From the NCBI GenBank assembly GCA_026214975.1, contig CM047817.1, forward strand, positions 55,610,246 through 55,674,245: 64,000 nt of DNA, in the 5' to 3' direction. Of this stretch, positions 1-11,992 are shown one piece after another. Position numbers and translations under genes: made by a program. Each line of letters opens with the position of its first letter. Position 1 is the stretch's first letter. A model generated the notes under the pieces. The model searched no databases and was not told the DNA's origin. It was given only the letters and a program-made list of their open reading frames with translations. This stretch comes from Gentiana macrophylla (lineage: Eukaryota; Streptophyta; Magnoliopsida; Gentianales; Gentianaceae).

Positions 1-1849
1 CTTTAATGGTTTGATTTAGAGGATTTGCGGTCAACGTCTTCTACAAGAATTGTATCACTGAAACACGTTTTCAACGTGAAGTCAGTGTTAAAGATTGAAT
101 CTTTTACTCTCATGAAGCAAAAATCCTACAGGGAAGTGTCTGTCCACGTTTTCAAATTTGTTAATATCTGGCTATTAATTCTGATTTGGGCATTTACTGT
201 GCTGATTACTTTGGTATTTCGTTTTGGCAGTTTTTACCTTTAAAGGCGTGGCCAAAATCCTACCTTTAATGCATCAAGATTGATCCTGTGCTGAACGGCT
301 TGGCTGTTCAGACCGCGAAATTGAACCGGTAAATTTGAAATGGTAAATAGGCTGTAACCCAATCTTGACCCGATCCCCTTACATATTAAACTGAGAGTTC
401 AGTGAGCTCAATGAAGTCCTGCCCCTAGGTTGGTTGAACCAGTGATGTCGGTTTGTTGGTTTGTCATTTTAATTATGTTATATCATTGGTCTTAAAGCTG
501 AGGGTTTACACCCCATGATGCATTGGTCTAATCACGATTTTATATGCTGCATTATTAGACTGAGAGGTATCTCCTCTATGATGTGTTGATTAAACCATGT
601 CCTTTTCGGTTTCAGACTTGAGCTCCTGTTTATGGTCGAGTCTGAACATAAGTCCTTTTTAAACCACTGATCAAACCCTATGTGTTGCCTGCAAAGATTT
701 TGTTTGATCAGTTCGGTTTGTTCGGGTCTCTTCTAGTGGTTATGTGTTAAAACTAGACATATGACCATTGCGTAGGTTGATTCTTTGTCACATGTGAAAA
801 TCGGTTTCGTAATGTCTTTGATTTAGCCTTAACTGCATTCACATTTACAATTTTGGGTTCTTCACCCCTCAATTGCTATATATATACCTAGCATATTCGA
901 ACTTGCATCAACTAAGAAATCTAACTGCAGTCCCACATCTTCAAAAGTTCAAAAAATCCCTTTTCCCTTTTTTGAAAGTTTTGGTCTTGGTCGAGTAGAG
1001 TATTCTGAAGGTTAGAAGACTCTTGTGGGAAATCACAAGAAGCCCCAGTAAGCTTCAAAATCTCATAGTGGTCAAGGATACTTGTTCTTCACGTGGCATA
1101 CCGAAGGTACCATGTATCTTGTCACTTTTGTTTTTAAACTGTGTTAGATTGTCTGTGTCTGTTTAGTAATTGTTTCCCTGAAACTTTACTGAAACCTGTC
1201 TTGTGTAGTGAAAATCTAGCTAGTGTTCATTTGATTGCTCTAACGATGTTATGTTTATTTGTTGAGAAGCAAAGACTAGACCCTTGAAGTTGAGAACTAA
1301 CTTGGAAAACGAATTAAAACAATTCATAGTGATCAAGGTGGGGAGTAATTTGCATAGTTTAATGGGTTATGTTCTGGTACCAACATCATTCATTAAACCA
1401 TTGCACGATACACACCTTAATCGAGTGGTGGTGTTGCTTAAAGGCAAGAACACTGAAAGAAATGACTAGTGTCAGGTTGATTTATTCGCATTTATCCATA
1501 ATTGTGGGGTAGACAATTCTCTCAACAATTGTTATTCTCAACGGAATGCCACCACGGAATAGTGGAAAGGCTACTAGCCCACCAATAAATTCCTGGAAGT
1601 GTTGAGGTGCTTAGAAAGGGTTGAAATACCTAAGGAAAAGTAAGTCAAGATGAAGGAATGAAACAAAAGATTGCACATTCTTTGGATGTGTAATAAGTAG
1701 TGTCTTTTGGTTTCTGGTTCACAAGTCAGACATTCCTGATGTATACTAAAATGTGATCACTGATTAAAGGAATGTTGTATTTACTGTGGAGATATTTCCT
1801 TGTAAAGACAAGGAGAAACAAGGTTCAAGTTCAATATATAGCCCTTGAC
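1..1849. other. Unassigned AT-rich sequence, possibly transposon-derived
   Basis: I find no convincing gene here. Short open frames (25-243, 1284-1469) have no recognisable motif. A TATA-like run lies at about 877-889, followed by a pyrimidine-rich stretch and T-rich sequence near 1120-1200, an arrangement that would suit the promoter and R/U5 part of an LTR, but I could not find paired LTR ends. Around 500-600 two imperfect repeats of about 60 bases each hold a small hairpin and an ATGATG motif. Because the 3' part of copia element C1 follows directly, some of this may be decayed C1 internal sequence. Confidence 0.4.
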
Positions 1850-2800
1850 CGGATGTTAAGGTATTTGAAGATTACAATGAACCTCGGACTACAGTTTACA
1901 AGATATCAGGCAGTATTGTAAGAATACTAGGATTCAATTAGATATCTGACTGTAAAGACTCAAAATCCAATGGTGGATATATACTCACTATTGGTGGTGG
2001 TGCAATGTCCTGGAAATCCTCAAAGAAAAATGCATACTCAATCTACTACGGAATCTGAGTTTATTGCATTGGACAAAGCTGGAGAAGAAGCAGAGTAGCT
2101 TCAGAATTTCTTAGATGATCTTCCGTGTTGGCCAAAGCCAATTCCTTCTATAAACATACATTGTGATAGTATGTCGTCTATAGGACACGCACAAAGTTGT
2201 ATGTATAATGGTAAGTCTAGAAATATTCATCGTAGACACAATACCCTTAAAATTGATCTATAATGGTTTGATTTCCTCAATTATATATAGAGTCGAAGGA
2301 GAATCTTGCGGATCTGCTTCTAAAAGGTTTAGCTAGAGATCGGGTGTCAATTTTTTGACAAACGGGATGGGACTTAAGCCTGTTACGCATGTTCCCTTAT
2401 AATGCCAACCCAACTATAGTGACTGGAGATCCCAAGATCATGGTTCAAAAGGGACAACTAAGTTAAGAGGGACAGTTAGCACTTACCCATTCTGTTAAAA
2501 ACAAAAGTGCTTTCTGTATTTTGTTAGGTTAAGCATTAAGCTTTTAATGAATCCTATATCTTGGTCAAGCCATGTGGGGTATTGCAGAGTACTCTTTATA
2601 GGAGGTCACCTATGTAAGTGGAAGTGGGGCCGCTTCTGTGAGAATTTGAGGGCTGAATTCTCTAACACACTTTCTGAAACCAAGGTGTTCCAGGACCAAA
2701 ATAGACACAACCATGAGAACTTCGAGAAGGCCAGGGGGTCTATTGTGTTGATATCAATGTCTAGGCATGCACCAAAGCCTGAGCAGTTCAAGACCTAGTT
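1850..2800 (+). pseudogene. C1: decayed Ty1/copia RNase H and pol 3' tail
   Basis: This is the end of a copia pol gene in several broken frames. Motifs seen in order are an MLRYLK block near 1852, a SWKSSKK block near 2008, [16 protein letters not shown] near 2050, the HCDS catalytic-region motif near 2160, and NGKSRNIHRRHNT near 2210, all typical of the copia RNase H domain. A stop interrupts the frame at about 2095. A further open frame (2547-2798) carries the pol-proximal tail often seen in this copia type. In an active element this domain would remove the RNA strand from the cDNA hybrid. The 5' part of C1 is not recognisable and probably lies left of the window or has decayed. Confidence 0.75.
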
Positions 2801-2945
2801 CACTGCCTAGCCGAGTATGTCCGATGGTATTCTACTAGGGAAGGTTCAAGGCAGCAAACCACCTCGCCCGATGCAATAGAGCTCCGTTTGATATCTCTTC
2901 AGAGTCTGGACTGCATTTGCATTAATTTTCATTCATAAGGGTGAT

Positions 2946-3555
2946 TGTTGGAGTAATTTGAATTAAAATTAATTCTAAAATTACGGAGGGTCGCATCGGT
3001 TCAATGAAAGGTTATGACTACGTAAGTGGTTGTATCCTTTCGGTTAAAGGTTGCACCTGTTCGGTTGAATCATTTTGAAAGGATGCAACCGTTAGTGAAT
3101 GGCTTCTTCCCTCTATTTCTGAATGAGAAGACACAGATTTTCCTGCACTTTCATACCGAAATTCTGTCAAAAGAAAAAGACATTTTTTAGCATTTCACAA
3201 GTCTTAGATATCAAGGCCGGATCAGTTCGTTACTTGTTCACATCTAAGTGCAAGACTAGAACAAGGAGAATGTTGTATCTTGGGAGACATCTTGCCATAT
3301 CCGTGTGCACACAGTCGGGGCAATAATTCTTAAGGACAACGTTCTACGCGCCTCAGTCTAACAAATAAGTTTTCGTTTTTTACTCTTTCTTTCTGCATTT
3401 TATTTCGAATGTGTTGCAGTAATTTTCTATGAATGAAATGTTCTTTCTTCTTATGTGTTCATCATGCTTGCAATATGTTTCTACAAGTTTATGTTATTCG
3501 ATTTTCAGAAAAATTAGTAAACCTGTACTACACTACACTACTAATTTTCCCAACA
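2946..3555 (+). repeat. C1 3' LTR
   Basis: The segment starts TGTTGGAGTAA directly after a purine-rich AAGGGTGAT and ends TTTCCCAACA, giving imperfect terminal inverted ends of the TG...CA type and a length near 610 bp. It follows the C1 RNase H region with a normal spacing. The sequence after it is the interior of the L1 5' LTR, which has lost its first 430 or so bases at this point. The simplest reading is that C1 inserted into that LTR and its other end lies left of the window. Confidence 0.7.
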
Positions 3556-4852
3556 CAACACACTTTGAATCACCCAAATCGGAGTTACGTAGGCCAAAAT
3601 ATGGTCCAAATACCGAAACTGGGCCTAGGATATTCCAAGTCGGTAGAAAGAAAAAGACAAAAATACCCTCAGTAAATCGAGAGTTACCCACGATTTACCG
3701 AGCACTAGAATCTTCCAGAAACACATTTTCTTGTCCTCCAAGGATTGGGTTTACTCCTAAATCGGTTTATACACCTATATAAGGCCATTCAGAGCAGCAA
3801 AATTGTATTCATTCATCATATTATTCTTTCTTCCATCATCTAGATACAATGTAGTCTTTTGGTGAATAAATTCTTCTTTTATTTTCTTCTTTTCTTTCTT
3901 GCAAATAAATCATGAGTCTTTCATTATTGAATTGTTCTTGTTTTACACGCTTCATGCATCGTCTTGAGTCGCCGGAGGGAGAGAGAATAGAAGAGTAGAT
4001 ATGTTCTTCGTTATGGGTAGGATCTATTCCAATGTTTTATTTTTTTCTTCAATTCATGATTGTTCTTGTGTTAGATCTAGATTTTGCTTGCATATAATCA
4101 TCTATGCATTAATTAAACGAACTTTAATCTTCATTCAATTCATTCATATTATACACAAAATTATGGGTTGCGCTATTCAGATCTACGATGGTCTTTATCG
4201 CTAGATCTGAATACTTAGTAAATCCTAATTCTGTTGTTCGGCGTCAGCTACGTTGATCTACAGGAATAATTAAAATGAGTAATAGGTCTGGCCAATCTAG
4301 TATTCGTAATTTATAAATTAACATGAAGGACTGTTAGTGAAGTGTTAATTAGGACATTGTCTTGATGGACCCTAGGAACGTGCTAGTCAATGTTTATAGC
4401 TGCCTATGCGGGTTAGCAGTATGGGTTAACGCTCAATAAAGGAAATTCTAGTTGTTCATGGGTATGGGTTATTACGGACCAATTAAGGTGGGTAGCTTGC
4501 GTATAGATTGCCTACTACCATGGTCGGAGTAGATAGGGTTTGGAGTTGCACCCGTAGCTAAATTACGTACACGAGTCGAACACGGATTAATGGGAGGTTA
4601 GTTAGGAATAATGTGGTAAGTACCTTTTCGATATTTGATTGATGATTGGTTTATTTGCATCTATTTTATTTACCTTCCTATTATGTTGGTCAATGACCAC
4701 CCTATCCGATTGACCTATGAATTGTGGATGTGTTTAGCATTATTAAATAATAGTCTCTGTGGGATCGACCTTGAGTCGCCCTTGCTATACTACAATTGAC
4801 CTAGTATTCTTGCAAGTATATCGTGTGTATTAGTGAATTGCACACGCGATCA
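3556..4852 (+). repeat. L1 5' LTR, lacking its first part
   Basis: This matches the minus-strand segment 16637-17935 along its length, with scattered substitutions and small indels. It ends CACACGCGATCA directly before a tRNA-Asp primer-binding site. The full LTR, seen at 16637-18360, is about 1.72 kb, so roughly 430 bp are missing from the left here, where C1 is inserted. It holds a TATATAAGG promoter-like motif at about 3776. Conserved T-rich and pyrimidine-rich tracts follow. Confidence 0.8.
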
Positions 4853-4858
4853 AGTTTT

Positions 4859-4876
4859 TGGTGCCGTTGCCGGGGA
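4859..4876 (+). promoter_or_regulatory. L1 primer-binding site, tRNA-Asp type
   Basis: TGGTGCCGTTGCCGGGGA sits seven bases after the LTR end. It is complementary to the 3' end of plant tRNA-Asp with one mismatch to the usual TGGCGCC start. This primer type is typical of Tat/Athila-related Ty3/gypsy elements and their non-coding derivatives. Confidence 0.85.
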
Positions 4877-5608
4877 CTATTTATTTAATTGTTAGGCATA
4901 GCCATTAATTTATAGTTAACCTTTTTTGTTATTATTTTTTTTCTTTTCTTTTTGATGATCGCTCGATTAAGCAGTTTCAACTAACCTTTCTTTGTCTAAT
5001 AGTTTCATAGTCAGGAGAGGAACCAATTTATTTAGTTAATAAAGGAAAGGTGCGAAGCCACTTGAACGTATGTGAAAGGAAATATCCCCCTGCATTGGAG
5101 GGAGTTTCCTCTCCTGTAAGTCGTGTGGCTATTGTACCTCTCACGAGTGGAATAAAAATGAGAAGGTTTTTTTTCATCGCCATGTTCCTAAGGCTTTTGA
5201 GCAAAGAAAGTGCGGGAGTTTTTTTACTTCGCATGATTATTCGGTTATTATTTTGATTCTTAAGTCTTTTATTTTTATTTGGAGTCTTATAACAGTTTTG
5301 TTGTGTTTAAATAATAAAGTTGTTATGTATTGGCTTAAATTATTTATTGCACTTATTCTTTTTAGTTGAGCAATTTACTGCCACATGACATAACAATATT
5401 GTTACTTATTCGCGTCTCGCGGTATTAATGGCCTTTGTGCAAGAATTATTTGTTTTAGCAGACCTAGTGTAGATTAGTCATTTGGAGAAGACAACTTTGG
5501 TTCCAGTTCAGTGATATGACTTGCTTCAGAGAGTTAGCCGAGTTCTTCTATTTTCAAAAGCTAAGTGTTCTTCTTCTACCTACTATTTTTTGCTTTACTT
5601 TTCACATT
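4877..5608 (+). other. L1 internal region, 5' part (non-coding)
   Basis: This AT-rich leader has no open frame resembling gag or pol. Frames near 5028-5256 lie opposite each other and share no motif with known proteins. It ends at the CACTA transposon D1, before which the 3-base target ATT (5606-5608) is seen. The other internal part of L1 is at 18361-19551 on the opposite strand, so the total internal length is only about 1.9 kb. That marks L1 as a non-autonomous, LARD-like element. Confidence 0.7.
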
Positions 5609-6002
5609 CACTACAAGAAAATTGAGTATTGGCAGCGCAATATTGGCAGCGCGCATCTATAGCACGCTGCGAATTTGCCTTTTCGCAGCATGCCCACTAT
5701 ATTACGCCACCGATATGAACAAATGGCAGCGTGTGCAAGTGGTAAGCTGTTGATAAACTTTTTGCGACTTGTTTTAACGCGCTGTGAAAAATGTTTTCAA
5801 TTGGCAGCGTGAAGATGCAAGCCTCCAATGTTTCAACCTATTTCGACTCAATTTTTCATCTTCCTCCTTTTTCGAAATTCCCGAGATAAAATAAAATTTT
5901 AGCGCACTAAATAGTCTTTGAGGATTGGAGAACATTCCCCCTCTCTCTAAAATTTCCCCCTTTTATCTGCATCCAAACTGGGCAGAACCCTAATTAGTAC
6001 TG

Positions 6003-6290
6003 ATGTCGTCATCTGAAAAATAAAAGTGACGCATGTACGAGGTCCTCTAGCCTGAACCGTGAATGCTCAACCGACGAGAGTCGATCGGCGTACCGGAAAA
6101 TTGCTCCTCAGCACCAACTGAACAAGCTGATCAAATCCTTCTTATCAGAAGTCGAAGCTACTACTCAATTATGGAGCTTGTAAAAGCGAACTACTCTGCG
6201 AAAAACGTGAGCAGGCATGGTACGACTCGCTCCATTCTCAAATCTTATTTCGGCTCTACTACGGCAACTCTTTCAATTGCTGTTTCGTCC
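6003..6290 (+). pseudogene. Captured first exon of a JJJ1-type DnaJ protein (J domain), decayed
   Basis: The start reads MSSSEK then a stop. The other frames give YEVL, then LNRECSTDESRSAYRKIAPQ, then an SEVEATTQLW stretch near 6157, then REQAWYDSLHSQILF near 6208. In this order these match the J domain of plant DNAJ protein JJJ1, an Hsp40 co-chaperone of cytosolic Hsp70 in late 60S ribosomal subunit maturation. At least two frameshifts and several stops are present. The HPD motif needed to stimulate Hsp70 is lost (the region reads QHQLNK). After about 6290 the sequence becomes T-rich and intron-like. The fragment lies inside CACTA element D1 and cannot make a working protein. Confidence 0.8.
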
Positions 6291-6639
6291 ACGCTTCTTT
6301 GGTATATTTTATTGCTCTTTGGGAGTACTATGTGGAATTGGAAGATATTTTCATTGATGCATATGATGATAATATATTCTTTATGGAATTATGATAGCTT
6401 TGTTAATTTTTTTTTCATACCCTGCTCCTTTGTTTTGTGTTGTTATGATACATACTTACTTTTTTGGCAAATTTTATGAGGTTTTTAAGTTCCAATACTT
6501 CTTGTTTGTACCGATTATCGGCAAATGATGTGATTTTGTTGTGGTAAAAGATCTAATCAAATAATTGTAGTTGTTTTTAATCGATTTTTCACTTCACGTT
6601 CATTTGAAATGTATCTTTATGTCCATTGACCTTTGTTCC

Positions 6640-7135
6640 ATTTATATGCAGTAGTGACTTTTTACAATTGTTGGGTTGGGTTTGTGAAAGTGATGTATTT
6701 TTGTTGGGTTGATCAGTATTACTTGATGATGGGGCCAAATAGGAAATCGAGGAGGGTGATGGAAGAGGAAAAGGAAAAGTTGAGGAAGGAAGATGAGAGA
6801 AAGATGAAGGAGGAGTTAGCACGATTGTGGCCTGAGAAAGAGCCAAATTATGAGGAGCATGAGTGGACAAAGATTGATGAAGTTGAGGATGTGGAAATAG
6901 AAGAGGACACGGAGAAGAATTGAAAGATGGGAAACAGGGACAATTGAATTTTGTTGCCTGTGGGAAGAAGTTTAAGAGTGAAAACAATGGAAGAGGACAT
7001 AAGAAATCAAAGAAACACAAGGAAAAAGTAATAGAGTTATGAGAAGCTTTTGACGATGAAGATTGACAATTTGGAAAGGAAGACACAAATGGAAGTGAGG
7101 TAGCAGAAGAGCAACAGGAAGATAAAGTATCTTTT
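6640..7135 (+). pseudogene. Captured internal exon of the same JJJ1-type gene, decayed
   Basis: An intron-like tract ending TTATATGCAG (about 6642-6651) precedes the coding match. The frame then holds [18 protein letters not shown] and [13 protein letters not shown], followed by a charged helix and [10 protein letters not shown], all blocks of plant JJJ1 between the J domain and the zinc finger. A stop falls at 6921. After a frame change comes ACGKKFKSENNGRGHKKSKKHKEK, split here by description only: it is the C2H2 finger, with its first zinc cysteine replaced. A segment between the KSRRVMEE block and the KEPNYEE block is missing relative to JJJ1. Charged sequence and further stops follow. 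The order and spacing with 6003-6290 show that a genomic piece with introns was captured. Confidence 0.8.
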
Positions 7136-7452
7136 ATCAAATTTAGTTTGAATATGAAAAATAATGAACTGTCTCATGCTAACAATTTTCTCTGCAAAGC
7201 CTCCTATGATTCCATTGTGAGTATCTCTTCAAGGTTATTTTCAAATCAACCATTATTTTAGTTGTGTAAATGAGACGTACTTCTTTGAGATTCAGCATCA
7301 TAAGTGCATACACTGTTGGAACCCTAAGGTTATATTTAAATGATACCACATCATTAATCTTCAACTATTTCTAAATATCTTTATGTATTGTTAGTTCATT
7401 AGAGCATTTCAAATTTTATGAATGCGATTGTAATTTCTATCTCAAATTTACA

Positions 7453-7520
7453 GGTCTAAGCAACGCAAGGAGCTTGAACCCAAGGTTATCATCGAGGCTT
7501 TGGATTCCAGACCTTTTGAT
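7453..7520 (+). pseudogene. Unidentified exon-like fragment cut by the inversion breakpoint
   Basis: A pyrimidine-rich tract ending TTTACAG is followed by a frame reading SKQRKELEPKVIIEALDSR and PFDL up to the breakpoint at about 7521. If the inversion is undone, the next bases are the complement of 21147 downwards and the frame stays open for about 17 more codons, which supports both the inversion and a true exon. I do not recognise the protein. It could be a further JJJ1 exon or a third captured gene. Confidence 0.45.
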
Positions 7521-8664
7521 CTCAAGAATCTTTGCAAAGTGGGAGTAAATGAGTTATTCCGAGAGAGCATGATATCCAGATTATAAGATACGATCGTCAA
7601 TGTATTGACACTCGAGATACGATCATATGGATATTATTACAAATGATAGGATTGTAAGTTACACGAAGAATCGCTTCACATGAAAGGTAGTAGTCATTGC
7701 TTTTGACTCTTCCGATAATTGGGAAGTCACAAAGTGTGTTGCTAGACGCTATCCCGTGATCGTTAGGTATGAAGGGCATTTTAGTAAATTGCACTTTGTG
7801 TCTACGGCCAACATATTCGGAAGCCTATCAGGTCACACACATATGAACATCGAGTCGGATTAAAATGCGGTTATAGTTGATAACCAAATAAGGAAATTTT
7901 ATCTCTAGACTATAAAGGTTATAGTGGTAAATTAATATGGTGGTATTTATTTATTATGAATAAATAAAATACAAGATATTAATTATATACAAATTATATT
8001 AATTAAAGAATATTCCGGAAGTCAATTTGTTGACTAATGGGGCGCCATTTTAAGTGTGTAAGATACACTTGGATTGTGCACTTTAATTAATAAGATTGTC
8101 ATAATATTAATATGAGATATTAATTGATTTTTGAAAAATAGATTTATGGTAATACGATAATTATAATGAATATAAGATATTGGCAAAATAAATCATAATT
8201 AAAGAGATAAATCAATCTAGTTGATTTTTCTTATTTTATTGGGAAAATGTTTTCTTCTCCTCCAGACCATATGGGGTGCCCCAACCACTATATATAGGAG
8301 GTGGGTGTCAAGCTCTTTTGTACATCACAATTGCAAGAGTTCATAATTCTTGTGTAAAAAAAGAGAGCTATCCATAGTGAGTTTGTGAGGGAAGAAAAGG
8401 TCCGGTCTAGCAGCCGGAGTTTTTCCGATAGCTATCCAATGAGGATTCCGGCAAGGGGTTCGTGTGGATTAGCGATAGAGGCCGGACGTGTGGACGGCTT
8501 GCGCATTGAACTACTCTCCGTTGATGGTCAAAGCGACGATCTTGTAGATCATCAAGGTATAACCGTCAAACTACTTAACGTGTTTATTGCATTAAACGAA
8601 GAACGATCTAGTTAAGGAAATCAAATTTTAAATTCCGTTGCGTTAAACTAGTGATTTCCTAACA
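7521..8664 (+). repeat. C3 3' LTR, second part (displaced by inversion)
   Basis: This matches, in reverse complement, the inner-end part of the C3 5' LTR (27624 to about 28750), including the MREEKVRSSSRSFSD frame and the TATATATAGGAGG promoter-like region (8290-8304). It ends TTTCCTAACA, the LTR terminus. The first part of this LTR is at 21148-21829 on the minus strand; the two parts together are about 1.83 kb, against 1.81 kb for the 5' LTR. G1 pol resumes immediately after it. Confidence 0.85.
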
Positions 8665-11600
8665 CATTTTACTTGGCCGACCATGGCAGTATGATAAACG
8701 TGTCACTTATGATGGTTATTGCAATAAATATTATGTGGCACATCAAGGCAAGCGCATCACTTTGTCTCCCTTAACTCCACAAGAGGATCACTCCGATCAA
8801 GTTAAATTTGCTACGAAACGTGAGTCGGAACTTAAAATGCCACCTGCGCCCAGTAGTGCCACTCCCACATCACACACTGGACCTACGGTCAATTCTAATC
8901 TTTCTAAAGTGGACACACACATTCGTGATAAAAATGGGAGTTATATGACTGCTAGGGTTTCTTTCTTATTCATGTATAAGGAGTCTTCCCCCATACTTCC
9001 CTATTATGGTTCTACAGAGCATGTATCTCCCCCATTCCATTGTTTCATGCTTCTTTCTGATCTCATAGGGACTATCCTTAGTGTTGTCCTAGTGCTTTTG
9101 CAGGAATTTGAGGACGTATTTCCACAGGAAGAACCAAGTGGTCTGCCACCACTTAGGGGAGTTGAACACCAGATTGATTTTATTCCGGGGGCGGTGCTGC
9201 CAAATCGTCCAGCGTACCAGGCAAATCCTGAGGAAACAAAGGAAATTCAACGTCAAGTGCAAGAGTTGTTGGAAAAAGGTAAAATCCAAGAATCTATGAG
9301 TCCATGTGTTGTTCTCGTGATTATTGTGCCAAAGAAGAATAATGAATGGCGAATGTGTGTTGAATGCCGTGCCATCTACCAAAGCACAGTAAAGTATCGG
9401 TATCCCATTCCCCGTCTTGATGATATGCTTGATGAACTACATGGCGCCATCGTATTCATTAAAATTGATTTAAAAAGTGGTTATCACCAAGTCCGAATTC
9501 AAGAGGGAGATGAATGGAAAACAACTTTTAAAACAATGTGTGGCTTGTATGAATGGCTTGTCATGCCTTTTGGGCTTACTAATGCCCCAAGTACATTTAT
9601 GAGGGTGATGAATGAGATCCTTCGGGAGATTATCGGTAGATTCGTTGTGGTCTATTTTTTTGACATTTTAATCTATAGCCATGATTTGAACTCACACTTG
9701 TTGCACTTAAGATCTGTTTTGGAAACACATAGAAACGCTCAACTTGTTGCTAATCTTAAAAAGTGTTCATTTTGCTTGGATAGTGTTGTGTTTCTTGGCT
9801 ATGTTGTGAGTGGACAGGGAATTGAAGTTGACCATGAGAAATAAAAGTTGTGGCTGAGTGGCCTATCCCTACAAATGTCTCTGAGGTCCGAAGTTTTCTT
9901 GGTCTTGTAAGTTTTTATCGGAGGTTTGTACCACAATTTAGTACCAAGGCTGCCCTACTACACGAGTTGACCAAAAAGATTGTACTATTCCATTGGGGTC
10001 CCAAACAATAGGAAGCATTCGATTCTCTTAAAACTCTTTCAATCTCTGCACCTATACTTGTTTTGCCTGATTTTTAAAAAATGTTTGAGATTGAATGTGA
10101 CGCATCGGGACTGGGAATAGGTGGTGTTTTAATACAAGAGGGGCGCCCTATTGTTTATTTTAGTGAAAAATTAAAATGTGCAACTCTGAATTATGCCACG
10201 TATGACAAAGGATTGTAAGTTCTTGTTCAATGCTTGCGTGTCTGTCAACATTACTTGTGTCCTAGAGAATTTGTTATTCATTCTGATCATGAATCATTGA
10301 AGGACTTGAAAGGGAAATCTAAGTTACATTTGTGTCACATTAGATGGATGGAATTTATTGAGTCGTTCCCATATGTGATTAAATATAAAAATGTGTTACT
10401 GATGCATTGTCTAGACGCTACACTCTCATCACACACATGCAAACTAAGCTTCTCGGTTTTGAACGCATTAAAGAATTGTATGAAGATGATCTTGTTTTTC
10501 TAACTTGTATAAAGCTACTAAATTTGCTGCTCATGAGAAGTTCTATAGACATGAGGGTTTTCTTTTCAAAGAAAATAAATTGTGTATTCCCCGTGGTTCT
10601 ATGCGTGAATATTTGGTTAGAGAGGCGCATGGTGGTGGCCTAATGGGTCATTTTGGTATCACCAAGTCATTGGGTATGACTCAGTCTCATTTTTATTGGC
10701 CTAACATGATTTGTGATGTTCGTCGTATTTGTGAGTCTTGTGTCACTTGTTTTCACGCTAAATGAAAGTCTCACCCTCACGGTTTGTATACTCCCTTGCC
10801 TATTCCCTCCTTTCCCTGGGTTAATCTTTCTATGGATTTTGTGTTGGGTTTACCGCGTTCTCAGATGGGTAAGAATTCAGTTTTTGTGATCGTTGATCGT
10901 TTCTCAAAGATGGCTCATTTTAATGCATGTCACAAAACAAATGATGCATCTCATATTGCTGAATTATTTTTTAAAGAAATTGTGCGTTTGCATGGTGTTC
11001 CTAATTCTATTGTAAGTGATCGTGATGTGAAATTTGTGAGGCATTTCTGGCGTGTACTTTGGATGCGTTTAGGTACAAGTTTGTTGTATTCTACTGCCTA
11101 CCATCCACAAACCGATGGCCAAACAGAAGTTGTGAACAGAACATTGGGACAATTATTGCGCATTGTTGTGCACAAGAATTTAAAGAATTGGGAATCTTGT
11201 TTACCATATGTTGAGTTTGCTTACAATCGTGCTACTCATTCTGCTACTAAACACTCTCCATTTGAACTTGTGTATGGATTTAATCCTACCACTCCTTTTG
11301 ATCTAGTTCCACTTCCTCCAGGAATGCGAACGAGTCTTGACGGTTAACAGAAAGTACAGATGGTTCGTGAGTTGCATGCTAAAGCAAGGAAAATTGTGGA
11401 AGCTCAAACTCTTCTCTATGAAAAACATGCCAACAAAGGAAGAAAAGAATTAATCTTTGAACCAGGAGATTGGGTGTGGTTGCACTTTCACAAGGAAATA
11501 TTTCCTCACAAGCATAAATCAAATTTGCATCCCCGTGGTGATGGTCCATTTCATATTTTGGAGAAAATCAACAACAATTCCTACAAGGTTGACATTCCAC

Positions 11601-11893
11601 CTGATTGGGGTGTTTCAAACTCGTTCAATGTGGCTGAAATGTATCCGTTTGATAAGCCGCATGATCTGAGGACAGATCCTTCACATCTGGAAGGGTCTGA
11701 TGTGAATCAGAATCCATTAACATCACATGATCCTTTGACATTCAAGGCTGGTCCCGAAACAAGGCTGCAACGTAGAAAGCGACTTAAGGCTTTGGATAAA
11801 TTAGTCCACTTATTTACTGAAGAGTCCAAGCCCAAAGTTGAAGATGGTGAAATTACTAAGTCCATAATATATGCTGGTGGGCTGATGGAGTAA
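8665..11893 (+). pseudogene. G1 pol: Ty3/gypsy protease end, RT, RNase H and integrase, broken
   Basis: The frame opens with ILLGRPWQYDKRV, the end of a gypsy protease. Reverse transcriptase follows (about 9100-9840): PIPRLDDMLDELHGA, KIDLKSGYHQVRI, MPFGLTNAPSTFM and the catalytic loop YFFD at 9653-9664. The usual loop is Y-x-D-D, so one catalytic Asp is lost. After a stop at 9842 come FLGLVSFYRRFVP and the RNase H start [13 protein letters not shown] (near 10095). The integrase has an HHCC zinc region (about 10620-10760) and the DDE residues in [16 protein letters not shown] and [10 protein letters not shown]. The tail has PRGDGPFHILEKI and FNVAEMYPFD, typical of CRM/Reina-like chromoviruses; I see no chromodomain. 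At least five stops or frameshifts. Its gag and protease start are at 29431-30830 on the other strand. Confidence 0.9.
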
Positions 11894-11992
11894 AAGAACA
11901 AACATTGGACATCTTTTATTACATTTTATTATATATCTTTAATGTATTATTAAATAAATAAGTTGCAAAAACAGTGGCTGAATTTTGAGGGG
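11894..11992 (+). other. G1 3' untranslated spacer with polypurine tract
   Basis: The spacer runs from the pol stop to the LTR. It ends AATTTTGAGGGGAG, the likely polypurine tract that would prime plus-strand DNA synthesis. The matching minus-strand copy at about 31869-31972 has TTTTGAGGGTATAA at the same place. Confidence 0.6.

Larger units (their letters stand above)
5609..7523. mobile_element. D1: CACTA (En/Spm) transposon, left half with captured gene fragments
   Basis: The end begins CACTACAAGAAAATTGAG, a typical plant CACTA terminal repeat, with ATT before it. The first 250 bases carry many copies in both orientations of a GGCAGCG / CGCTGC motif (for example near 5630, 5645, 5665, 5685, 5725, 5790, 5805), the subterminal repeats that CACTA transposase binds. 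Inside are decayed host-gene fragments instead of transposase. The right half, ending with the same terminus and AAT (the complement of ATT), is at 19552-21150 but in the wrong relative orientation, which the inversion described in the findings explains. No transposase frame is seen, so D1 is non-autonomous. Confidence 0.8.

Noticed and set aside
5028..5256. Two opposing frames of 68 codons in the L1 leader
   Set aside because: They are mirror frames of the same bases with no recognised motif, in non-coding L1 sequence.
6589..7140. 183-codon minus-strand frame rich in Ser and Pro
   Set aside because: It is the opposite strand of the JJJ1-type charged helix region; the plus-strand match to JJJ1 explains it.
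8385..8615. Open frame MREEKVRSSSRSFSD, repeated at 27637-27903 (minus), as a possible gene
   Set aside because: It lies wholly inside the two C3 LTRs, so its conservation follows from LTR identity. No protein motif is seen.
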